From assembly GCA_963834015.1 (NCBI GenBank), contig CAWIAG010000002.1:1116001-1180000 (forward strand): a stretch of 64,000 nucleotides of DNA. Direction: 5' to 3'. The DNA is from FEN-1297 sp963834015. GTDB taxonomy: Bacteria > Bacteroidota > Ignavibacteria > Ignavibacteriales > Ignavibacteriaceae. Under the pieces are notes generated by a model that was given only the letters and a program-made list of their open reading frames with translations, did not search any database and was not told where the DNA came from. A program made the translations under genes and the position numbers. Below, one piece after another: positions 26,626-35,316 of the stretch (its first letter is position 1; every line of letters starts with the position of its first letter).

Positions 26626-29355
26626 ATGGTAAAGTATTTTTATTCTATCCCTGCAGGATTTGTTGTTATACTTCTTATAATATTTATGCTCTCAAATAGC
26701 ACTAAATTATTTGCACAGGATACTACCTCGATATTTATTAACAGTACAGGTACAGGGCGTTTTTTTGATGGAGTTGGAGGATTGAGCGGCGGAGGCGGAA
26801 CATCACGGTTACTTTGGGATTATCCCCCGCAGCAGAGGGATGAAATTCTTGACTATCTATTCAAACCAAATTATGGAGCAAGCCTTCAGATACTGAAAGT
26901 TGAAATAGGGTGCGATGCAAACAGCACAAACGGAGCTGAAGCCAGCCACATGCGTTCCCGGACTGATTCAAATTATACCCGCGGATATGAATGGTGGTTG
27001 ATGGAACAAGCAAAATTACGAAATCCAAACATAAAACTGTATGGACTGGAATGGGGAGCCCCGGGTTGGTTTAACGGCGGGTTTTGGTCCCAGGATAATA
27101 TTAATTATATTATCAGTTGGATTAAACACGCCCAATCGGACCATAATTTGCATATTGATTTCATTGGCGGATGGAACGAATCCGGTTGGGACAAAACATG
27201 GTATGAAAATTTAAAGAAAGCAATTCAAAGCAATGGTTTAAATACTCAGATAGTGGCTGCTGACAATTGGTTTAATATCGCTTCTGATTTAACTAATGAT
27301 TCTTCGTTCCATTCTTCGGTAGATATCATGGGAGTACACTATCCTTGTGGATGGAATGCGCCTGAACTGGTTTGTTCAGACAATACATATACTCCTATAG
27401 CAGAAAAATTGAATATGCCTATTTGGGCAAGCGAAAGCGGAACTCAAAATTATGACGCAGGAGCAATTCCCCTTGCACGTGCTCTAAACCGTGATTACAT
27501 AGACAGCAGGATGACGGCTTATATTAATTGGAGTTTAATCGCCGCCTGGTACAGCACACTCCCTTACTATGGAGACGGTCTAATGCTTGCCGATCAACCC
27601 TGGTCGGGTTACTATCATGTGGGTAAAAGCATCTGGGTAGATGCACAAACTACTCAATTTACCGGGATTGGCTGGCAATATATTGACAGTGCATGCGGAT
27701 TCCTTCTGGGAAATCGAAATAACGGCAGCTATGTTACACTAAAATCGCCTGGTGGTTCAGACTACACTATCATTATTGAAACCGTTGATGCATCGGCATC
27801 ACAAATCGCAAAGTTTACTGTTACAGGCGGATTTTCTGTAAACACTTTACATGTCTGGTCAACAAATTTAAATTCATCGGATCAATCCACTTATTTTGTA
27901 CAGCAACAAGATATTACTCCTGAAAATGGAATATTTACTATTAGTTTAAAACAAGGATTTGTTTATACATTAAGCACTACAAGCGGACAGGTTAAAGGCG
28001 CAACTAAACCTCCGTCAAGTTCCATATTGAATTTGCCCTATAAAGAAAATTTTGACGAATACCCTATAGGGACAATACCAAAATATTTTGATTCGATTCA
28101 AGGTGCATTTGAAGTTGATAGCTGCCGCGGCGGGCGTACCGGGATGTGTATGCGTCAGGAAATTAACATCGCGCCTGACATGTGGCCGGGTGGATCCCCA
28201 ACTGCGCCGTTAGCCGTTGTTGGCGATCCAGGTTGGTCTAACTACAAAGTTAGCACTGACGCATTGATTGAACAAACAGGTTACATTGAACTTATAGGGC
28301 GATTGGGAGCGCAATCTGAATCCTCACCCGGCGCTTCTCAGGGATATCATTTACGTTTACAGAGTAATGGAACCTGGACCCTTTTCAAGGAAGATATTTC
28401 GGGAAAGGATACACAACTTGGAACAGGTACAAGATTATTCGGTTTGAATAGCTGGCATAATCTTTCACTCGGGTTTAATGCGGATACTATTAATGCATAT
28501 ATTGATTCGATATTAGTTGCAGCATTAAATGACGAGACATATAGCACCGGACAAGCAGGAATATTAGTAAGTAAATGGCAAAATGCGGAATTTGATAATT
28601 TTAACATCACCGGTACCGGCAGCAGCTCCGCCGGATGGATAACCGTTGATGATGCAATGGAGGGCACCGGAATTAATTCATTCAATTATATAGGAGCGGG
28701 ATGGCAGCATTGTACTGCATGCGGAACAGATCTTTACAATCAAACAAATTCGTGGGATAATGTAATTAATGATTATGTAACGGTGGAATTTTTTGGTACA
28801 CAAATTAAGTTTTACGGAGTGCATGATCCGGGCCATGGCATTGGCGCGATATCGGTGGATGGAAGTTCTGAAACTAATATTGATTTTTATGCTGCTGTTC
28901 GTGACGGTGACCAATTAATGTGGACGAGCCCGGTTCTCTCCGATAGCGAACATGTTTTCAAACTCAGGGTTACAGGAAGCAAGAACGTGAACAGCACCAA
29001 CACATGGGTTGTGCCCGACAGAGTAGATATACTTTCACCGGGAGTAACGGGAGTTAAAAAGACAAACATAGTACCGGCGGGTTATTATTTATTTCAGAAT
29101 CAGCCGAACCCGTTTAATCCGAATACTATAATAAGTTATCAGTTACCGGTAAGCAGCGGAGTAATATTAAAAGTTTATGATATACTAGGAAGAGATGTTA
29201 AAACCTTAGTGAATGAACAACAGAGTGCAGGCAAATATAATGTTTCGTTTAACGCAAGTAAACTATCAAGTGGTATTTATTTCTACATGTTAAATGCAAT
29301 CGGCAGCAACGGACGGTCATTTAATTCCGTAAAGAAGATGCTTTACCTAAAATAA
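26626..29355 (+). CDS. GH59 galactocerebrosidase-like beta-galactosidase, T9SS-exported
   Basis: 909 residues. After a signal peptide (about 1-31) the body follows human GALC closely from memory: FDGVGGLSGGGGTSRLLWDY, ILDYLFKPNYGASLQILKVE and RGYEWWLM are near-identical to the animal enzyme. Acid/base Glu185 lies in GGWNESGW and nucleophile Glu270 in WASESGTQN. The TIM barrel is followed by the beta-sandwich and a lectin-like domain (about 470-670) of the family. Beyond these the protein adds a separate beta-domain (about 672-815) and a T9SS type A sorting domain (FQNQPNPFNPN, DILGRDV). GH59 removes beta-galactose from galactolipids and related beta-galactosides; secretion to the surface suggests it acts on an extracellular galactolipid or glycan. 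The match is good enough for family but not for substrate. Confidence 0.9.
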   Translation: MVKYFYSIPAGFVVILLIIFMLSNSTKLFAQDTTSIFINSTGTGRFFDGVGGLSGGGGTSRLLWDYPPQQRDEILDYLFKPNYGASLQILKVEIGCDANSTNGAEASHMRSRTDSNYTRGYEWWLMEQAKLRNPNIKLYGLEWGAPGWFNGGFWSQDNINYIISWIKHAQSDHNLHIDFIGGWNESGWDKTWYENLKKAIQSNGLNTQIVAADNWFNIASDLTNDSSFHSSVDIMGVHYPCGWNAPELVCSDNTYTPIAEKLNMPIWASESGTQNYDAGAIPLARALNRDYIDSRMTAYINWSLIAAWYSTLPYYGDGLMLADQPWSGYYHVGKSIWVDAQTTQFTGIGWQYIDSACGFLLGNRNNGSYVTLKSPGGSDYTIIIETVDASASQIAKFTVTGGFSVNTLHVWSTNLNSSDQSTYFVQQQDITPENGIFTISLKQGFVYTLSTTSGQVKGATKPPSSSILNLPYKENFDEYPIGTIPKYFDSIQGAFEVDSCRGGRTGMCMRQEINIAPDMWPGGSPTAPLAVVGDPGWSNYKVSTDALIEQTGYIELIGRLGAQSESSPGASQGYHLRLQSNGTWTLFKEDISGKDTQLGTGTRLFGLNSWHNLSLGFNADTINAYIDSILVAALNDETYSTGQAGILVSKWQNAEFDNFNITGTGSSSAGWITVDDAMEGTGINSFNYIGAGWQHCTACGTDLYNQTNSWDNVINDYVTVEFFGTQIKFYGVHDPGHGIGAISVDGSSETNIDFYAAVRDGDQLMWTSPVLSDSEHVFKLRVTGSKNVNSTNTWVVPDRVDILSPGVTGVKKTNIVPAGYYLFQNQPNPFNPNTIISYQLPVSSGVILKVYDILGRDVKTLVNEQQSAGKYNVSFNASKLSSGIYFYMLNAIGSNGRSFNSVKKMLYLK

Positions 29356-29509
29356 CGGAAATTACTTGAGACTCACTTTTAAGGTAAGACTCACAACTAA
29401 CCTATAAGAGCCGGGCCACAAATGTCGCACTAATAAGTATAAGCATTATAAATTAATGAAACTTTTGGTTCTTATATTTTTGCAGAATAAAAATTTTATT
29501 GGATTTAAT

Positions 29510-31960
29510 ATGAAAAAATCAATACGGTCAGCTAAACAATTAATAACTTCTTTAATACTGTGCGTTTTAATACTTAGCCCAGGGATGAAAGCACAAAATC
29601 CGGAATCGGTACGACAGCGCTCTTTGATGGATTTCAACTGGAAGTTTCAGCCTGGCGATCAAAACGGCGCTGAAGCTGTTATATATAATGATACTAATTG
29701 GCGAACATTAAATCTTCCACATGATTGGAGTATTGAAGGGCAGTTTAATAAAGATAACCCTGCCGGTGCAGGCGGCGGTGCTCTTCCAGGCGGTATAGGC
29801 TGGTACAGGAAGAGTTTTACACTACCGGCTGCCGATACAAGCAAATTAGTTTTTATTAATTTCGATGGGATATACAGAAACAGCGAAGTATGGATAAATG
29901 GTCATTACCTTGGTATCCGTCCTTATGGTTACAGTTCCTTTGAATACGAACTAACTTCCTATTTAAATTACGGGAATAATCAAAATATATTGGCAGTCAG
30001 GGTAGATAATTCAAAACAACCAAATTCACGCTGGTATTCAGGTTCAGGGATTTATAGAAATGTTTGGCTGGAAACCACAAATAAAGTTCATGTTGATCAC
30101 TGGGGTACTTTTATTACAACACCTGAAGTAACTAAAGAATCGGCAAATGTTTCCATTCAAATTAATTTATGTAATGCGTCTAATCAAGATCAGAACGTGG
30201 CATTAAAAACGACAATATTCAGTAAAGAAGGTAAAATAATTGCGGAGACAGTAACTTCGAATTTGATAGTAAAAGATACCGTCACTAAAATAAATCAAGA
30301 ATTAATTATAAAGAATCCTGATATATGGTCAATTGAAAATCCTGACCTATACCAAGCAATTACTTCTGTCGTGTGTAATGAAAAGGTATGTGACACTTAC
30401 AACACAACATTCGGGATTCGTACATTCGCTTTTGATACTGCCAAGGGGTTTTTCTTAAATGGTAAACACCTGAAAATATACGGAGTTTGCGATCATCACG
30501 ATCTGGGTTGTCTTGGCGCCGCAGTAAATAAACGCGCTATTGAACGCCAGCTTGAAATATTAAAAAATATGGGATGCAATGGTATTCGTACTTCACACAA
30601 TCCCCCGGCTCCGGAACTTCTGGAATTGTGCGACAAAATGGGCTTCATAGTTATGGATGAAGCTTTTGATATGTGGAAGAAGCACAAAACAGAATATGAT
30701 TATTCATTGGATTGGGATCAATGGCATAAGCGCGATCTTGAAGATATGGTTTTACGCGACCGTAACCATCCGAGTGTATTTATCTGGAGTATCGGGAATG
30801 AAATCATAGAACAATATGATCAATCGGATAGCAGCGGAGCGGTAATTGCCAGGGAATTAGCCGGTATAATCAAGAGTCTTGACACAACACGTCCGGTAAC
30901 TTCCAATTGCAACTATGACAGTCCACAAAACTGGATCATCCGGTCAGGTGCACTTGATATAATAGGTTACAGTTACAGCCATAATGATTATCATCTTTTT
31001 CCAACAACTTACCCGGGCAAAAAATTAATCGGTTCGGAAACAACATCGGCTTTAGAAACACGCGGGCATTATGACATGCCATCGGACAGTGTACGCCGCT
31101 GGCCTACGCGCTGGGATCAGGACTTCGATAAAGGCAACCCGGATTACACTTGTTCAGCATATGATAATTGCGCTGTTCCGTGGGGAACTACCCACGAAGA
31201 GGCATTAAAGATGGTAAATAAATACGATTTCGTCTCCGGTATGTTTATCTGGACAGGTTTTGATTATCTGGGTGAACCAACTCCCTACTCCTGGCCTGCA
31301 CATAGTTCTTATTTCGGTATTGTTGATCTTGCAGGTTTTCCAAAAGATGCATACTATTTGTATAAAAGTGAATGGACCGGCAATCCGGTTTTACATATCT
31401 TCCCTCATTGGAATTGGAAGGCAGGCGATACTGTTGATGTTTGGGCTTATACAAATTGTAAAGAAGTGGAATTATTTCTAAACGGCAAATCTCTCGGAAC
31501 AAAAAGTAAAATCGGCGATCAGCTTCATCTTATGTGGCGCGTTCCTTATACTCCTGGTACATTGAAAGCAATCGGCAGTACATACGGGAAAGGGACATTA
31601 ACAACCGAAGTTAAAACGGCATCAGCACCGGAAAAGATTGTACTCGAAGCAGACAGGAATGTAATTTCTGCCGATGGTTTAGACATGTCGTTTATTACAG
31701 TTAAAGTTTTGGATAAAGATGGTTCATTAGTACCATATGCCGATAATTTGATTAAATTTGATATTTCCGGTGAAGGAAAGATTGCCGCGGTTGATAATGG
31801 CCTTGAAACAAGTCTTGAATCTTTCAAAGCTGATTTCAGAAAAGCATTTAATGGATTATGTTTGGCTGTGGTACAATCAAAGAATAAAAAAGGTAATATT
31901 ACACTTAATGCAGTTTCAGAAGGTTTAGAGAGTGCATCTATAGAAATTATTGCCAAATAA
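29510..31960 (+). CDS. GH2 beta-galactosidase-like enzyme
   Basis: 816 residues from the ATG at 29510, chosen because MKKSIRSAKQ starts a proper signal peptide (to about residue 30, ILSPGMKAQ); an ATG at 29456 would add 18 residues in front of it. GH2 domains are in order: sugar-binding jelly roll (LPHDWSIEGQF, GIGWYRKSF, VWINGHYLG), immunoglobulin-like domain, and TIM barrel with acid/base Glu431 (WSIGNEIIEQ) and nucleophile Glu510 (IGSETTSA). Two C-terminal beta-domains follow (DUF4982-like from about 600, and a last domain from about 705). It would cleave terminal beta-galactose, though GH2 also holds glucuronidases and mannosidases. It lies 154 bases after GH59 and 40 before the next gene, suggesting co-transcription. 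It has no T9SS tail, so it is probably periplasmic. Confidence 0.9.
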   Translation: MKKSIRSAKQLITSLILCVLILSPGMKAQNPESVRQRSLMDFNWKFQPGDQNGAEAVIYNDTNWRTLNLPHDWSIEGQFNKDNPAGAGGGALPGGIGWYRKSFTLPAADTSKLVFINFDGIYRNSEVWINGHYLGIRPYGYSSFEYELTSYLNYGNNQNILAVRVDNSKQPNSRWYSGSGIYRNVWLETTNKVHVDHWGTFITTPEVTKESANVSIQINLCNASNQDQNVALKTTIFSKEGKIIAETVTSNLIVKDTVTKINQELIIKNPDIWSIENPDLYQAITSVVCNEKVCDTYNTTFGIRTFAFDTAKGFFLNGKHLKIYGVCDHHDLGCLGAAVNKRAIERQLEILKNMGCNGIRTSHNPPAPELLELCDKMGFIVMDEAFDMWKKHKTEYDYSLDWDQWHKRDLEDMVLRDRNHPSVFIWSIGNEIIEQYDQSDSSGAVIARELAGIIKSLDTTRPVTSNCNYDSPQNWIIRSGALDIIGYSYSHNDYHLFPTTYPGKKLIGSETTSALETRGHYDMPSDSVRRWPTRWDQDFDKGNPDYTCSAYDNCAVPWGTTHEEALKMVNKYDFVSGMFIWTGFDYLGEPTPYSWPAHSSYFGIVDLAGFPKDAYYLYKSEWTGNPVLHIFPHWNWKAGDTVDVWAYTNCKEVELFLNGKSLGTKSKIGDQLHLMWRVPYTPGTLKAIGSTYGKGTLTTEVKTASAPEKIVLEADRNVISADGLDMSFITVKVLDKDGSLVPYADNLIKFDISGEGKIAAVDNGLETSLESFKADFRKAFNGLCLAVVQSKNKKGNITLNAVSEGLESASIEIIAK

Positions 31961-32000
31961 CCGATTTAATGATAATTAATTATGTAAAGGAAAAGTTAGA

Positions 32001-33959
32001 ATGAAAATTTGTTCACAAATTTTATTTGTTATGGCTTTAATATTTGCTTCAAATTCTCTTTTTGGGCAGGATAGTACAAATTGTTTTTTAAATGATTTTG
32101 TACCCAAACAGGCTGTTATACCGGCTTATGTGGATTCGACAAAACCGATTAGCAGTCCCACAACAACAATTACAATCAATGCCGCTGATACAATAGGAAG
32201 GGTTTCACCATATCTTTTAGGAAATGCAGTTGCAGTATGGGTTGGACAAAATGTGGACAACCCAACCATGGTAAATTGGATTAAGATGCTATCCCCCAAC
32301 CTGATTCGTTTCCCGGGCGGAAGCTGGTCTGATGGCTATTTCTTTAACGCACTTCCTGCTGACTTGCCATTAACTGTTCCGAATGGAGAAACATATAACA
32401 CTACTACTCATACTTTTACAAAAGTGGCGTTTAATGCTTATTTGGGCCCCGAACAAGCTTTAACGCCTGCAGGTTATTATGATTTACGGAACAAAACCGG
32501 CGCACAGGGATTAATAACAATTAACTATGCTTATGCCCGCTATGGTACCAGCGCCCATCCGGTTCAACAAGCAGCCCATCTTGCAGCAGAATGGGTACGT
32601 TATGATGCAGGCCGCACTAAGTTTTGGGAAATCGGCAACGAAAATGGGGGGCCATGGGAAAATGGATGGCTGATTGACACAACAAAAAACAAAGACGGGC
32701 AACCTGCCATAATTTCAGGAACACTATACGGACAGCAGTTTAAAGTTTTCAGGGATTCTATGCTTACTGCCGCTGCTGAAAGTGGCTCTAAAATATTTGT
32801 GGGCGCTATTATTGATCAGTTTAATGATGACGATGCATCAAATGGTAATGTAAATGTTGGTAATAAAGGATGGAACCGCCAACTCTTCAGTACGGTCGGC
32901 GACTCCGTTGACTTCTATGTTTGGCATGATTATTATGGTGAATCAACGTCAATCCTCGATCAAGTGTTTCTCGGTCAAATCCAGGTCAAAGCAGATATGA
33001 CCTCTATTCATAGTGATATTGCAAGCAAAGGCGGAGCAAATCGACCGATTGCATTAGGTGAGTGGAACACAGGCGGGCCATCTAATGCAGAAACATCTAT
33101 TGCAAACGGAATGCAGGCAGTGACCGTGTTTTGTGAAATGGCTAAACATAATGTAGGTATGTCCGCCCGCTGGCTGATTGCCAACTGGGATACCGATGGA
33201 ATGTTTTATTATATCAGTCCATCGAATCCGGGTATTCCACTATGGAATCCCCGACCGGAATTCTACTACTTATATTATTTGCGCCAGTTTCTTGGCGACC
33301 ATATGGTGGCTACTTCCATACAGGGTAACAGTATAATTGCATACGCAAGTACATTCAGCTCAGGCCACACGGCTTTAGTAGTTGTGAATGACGGGTCCTC
33401 AAACCAGGTTATTAATGTACAGCCCACAAACATTGGGGTTGGCAGTCGCTTTTATACTTATACTCTGACCAGGGGCAGCAATGATATATTGCCGCAATCT
33501 GTTGTTGTGAATAGTGATACAGGTACAGGTACTGTATGGGGACCAAGTAAAGACTTGCAGAACATAGCTGCAATTGCATACCCTGTAGGAAACTCTATTA
33601 CTTTTAACTCGCCTGCAAACTCTGTGGAATATGTTCTTATAGATTCCGGTAATACAGTTCTTACATCGGTTAAAGGGAAGAAGACCCAAGTTCCCGGTAA
33701 TTTTGAATTAAGTCAAAACTATCCGAACCCGTTTAACCCAACTACAATAATTAGTTATTCTGTACCGCAAAACGGTTTCGTTACATTGAAGGTATATAAT
33801 ATACTGGGACAAGAAGTTACTACATTGGTCCAGGGACAGCAGCCTGCCGGCAATTATATTGCAACTTTTAACGCATCTAAATTTGCCAGCGGTGTTTATT
33901 TATATCGCCTTGAGATAGGAGGAAACTCAATTACTAAAAAGCTGGTTTTGTTGAAATAA
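32001..33959 (+). CDS. Clan GH-A hydrolase, alpha-L-arabinofuranosidase-like (GH51/GH39-like), T9SS-exported
   Basis: 652 residues. A signal peptide (1-22, ASNSLFGQD) leads into a TIM barrel with acid/base Glu214 in WEIGNENGG and candidate nucleophile Glu354 in ALGEWNTGG; RFPGGSWSDGYFF near residue 110 is typical of arabinofuranosidase-like members. A beta-sandwich follows (about 430-555) and then a T9SS type A sorting domain (LSQNYPNPFNPT, YNILGQEV, KKLVLLK). Clan GH-A retaining chemistry is clear, but the exact family (GH51, GH39, GH30 or a newer one) and the sugar removed are not. It follows GH2 by 40 bases in the same orientation. Confidence 0.8.
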   Translation: MKICSQILFVMALIFASNSLFGQDSTNCFLNDFVPKQAVIPAYVDSTKPISSPTTTITINAADTIGRVSPYLLGNAVAVWVGQNVDNPTMVNWIKMLSPNLIRFPGGSWSDGYFFNALPADLPLTVPNGETYNTTTHTFTKVAFNAYLGPEQALTPAGYYDLRNKTGAQGLITINYAYARYGTSAHPVQQAAHLAAEWVRYDAGRTKFWEIGNENGGPWENGWLIDTTKNKDGQPAIISGTLYGQQFKVFRDSMLTAAAESGSKIFVGAIIDQFNDDDASNGNVNVGNKGWNRQLFSTVGDSVDFYVWHDYYGESTSILDQVFLGQIQVKADMTSIHSDIASKGGANRPIALGEWNTGGPSNAETSIANGMQAVTVFCEMAKHNVGMSARWLIANWDTDGMFYYISPSNPGIPLWNPRPEFYYLYYLRQFLGDHMVATSIQGNSIIAYASTFSSGHTALVVVNDGSSNQVINVQPTNIGVGSRFYTYTLTRGSNDILPQSVVVNSDTGTGTVWGPSKDLQNIAAIAYPVGNSITFNSPANSVEYVLIDSGNTVLTSVKGKKTQVPGNFELSQNYPNPFNPTTIISYSVPQNGFVTLKVYNILGQEVTTLVQGQQPAGNYIATFNASKFASGVYLYRLEIGGNSITKKLVLLK

Positions 33960-34132
33960 TATTTTATTTTTCCTCTTGTTAGTTAAGTACTCCTGAAGCA
34001 AATTTTTTGCTGCAAGTGTTTTTATTGAATTTTAATAGCATTAAAGTATAATAATATAAGAATCGATTTTTTACATTTTATTATACCGGATTAATTGTTT
34101 TCGGTTTTGTACCGTCCATTTGGAGATTTGTC

Positions 34133-35192
34133 GTGAAAAACTTTCACAGGTTAAGATTTTTTTTGTTCGCCGTAGTTATTTTATCCCTGCCTAAAATATC
34201 CGTTGGAGTTCAAACTACCGAAGATCTTTCAGCGGGGGTTTACTGAATTACGTTTCGGTATGTTTATTCACCATGGTATTTTAACTTTCACTAATGCTCC
34301 CCGGGCAACTCCATATCAAGACCCCGATAAATTTTTTCCAAAACATCTCAATTGCGAGCAATGGGCCGCTGCTGAAGCCAAAATGAAATTTGCTATTCTA
34401 ACTACAAAACATCACGATGTATTTTGCTTATGGAAGAGTAAAAGCAGTGTTACAAGCAGTCCCTGGAAAAATGGGAAAGGTGATGTAGTGCGGGAATTTG
34501 TTAATGTATTCAGCAGGCATAACATTTATCCCTGCTTTTATTATTCAATTTGGGATAATACAGCAGGAATAGGTTACGACCCTATAACACATGATAATAT
34601 GAAAGTTATTAAGGGACAAATAGCCGAAATGGTGCATTTTTATTTTAAATTGCCTTCAAACTGTGACGGCAGTTTGGATTCAAACATAGCAGAGAGATTA
34701 AATGAAGTGGGGAAAGCCTGGATTCCAGATGCCAAGCGTCCTCCTCTACAAAAGCATGCAAAGTTTATAGAAAAACCGGTAATGCCCGATTCTGCATGGG
34801 CAACGAGCGGCATAGCAAAAATTGCTATCGATGGAATTAACAACCGTTATTATTATTCTGTTTTGCAGTCGGATTCTTCCCTACCCCGATCAATCATTAT
34901 TGATCTGGATAAAAAATACAAATGTATATCGATATTAAATTATGTTCCTAAATTCAGGGTTAAAGCAACCCCTGTAAATGATGGCAGTATTAAATCGCAT
35001 TTAATTTATAGTAGTAAGGATAATAAAAATTTTACTAAAATAGCCGCATGTAAATGGGATAGTGATACGAAAATGAAAGTTGTAACTTTTCCGCCTGTAA
35101 CAGCCTGTTATATTAAAGTATCCGCCCTTTCGGCAGTAAATGGATAGGCCGCCGCAAGCTAATTTGAAATAGGTATAGAAAATTCTAAATAA
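34133..35192 (+). pseudogene. GH29 alpha-L-fucosidase, decayed: frameshift, internal deletion and nonsense codons
   Basis: A GTG at 34133 starts a signal peptide (RLRFFLFAVVILSLP) whose frame stops at 34243; the GH29 start (FTELRFGMFIHHGILTF) is one frame over, with a join in the GGGGG run near 34232. The N-terminal half has family motifs (LTTKHHDVFCLW, YYSIWDN) up to KGQIAEM, then jumps directly to LPSNCDGSLDSN, the end of the catalytic domain. The segment with the nucleophile Asp, normally 100 or more residues, is gone. The C-terminal domain ends at a TAG (35145) where the family has Tyr (SAVNG-Y-AAAS), and after four codons a TAA replaces Glu; coding similarity continues to 35192. It cannot encode an active fucosidase, and a conventional call at 34203-35147 would miss most of the damage. 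Confidence 0.85.
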
Positions 35193-35316
35193 AATTAATG
35201 ATTAATTGGGGTAATATTAGACATCCGGATAATATTATTTTAATTTTAAAGAAATGGGCATAAACTCATACTCTTAGCAATAAGAGAAAACAATTATTCA
35301 GAACGGAGTCAATTAG

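Noticed and set aside
34203..35147. Intact 314-residue fucosidase starting at TTG
   Set aside because: The real signal peptide is in another frame, the nucleophile region is deleted and similarity continues past the stop; a pseudogene describes it better.
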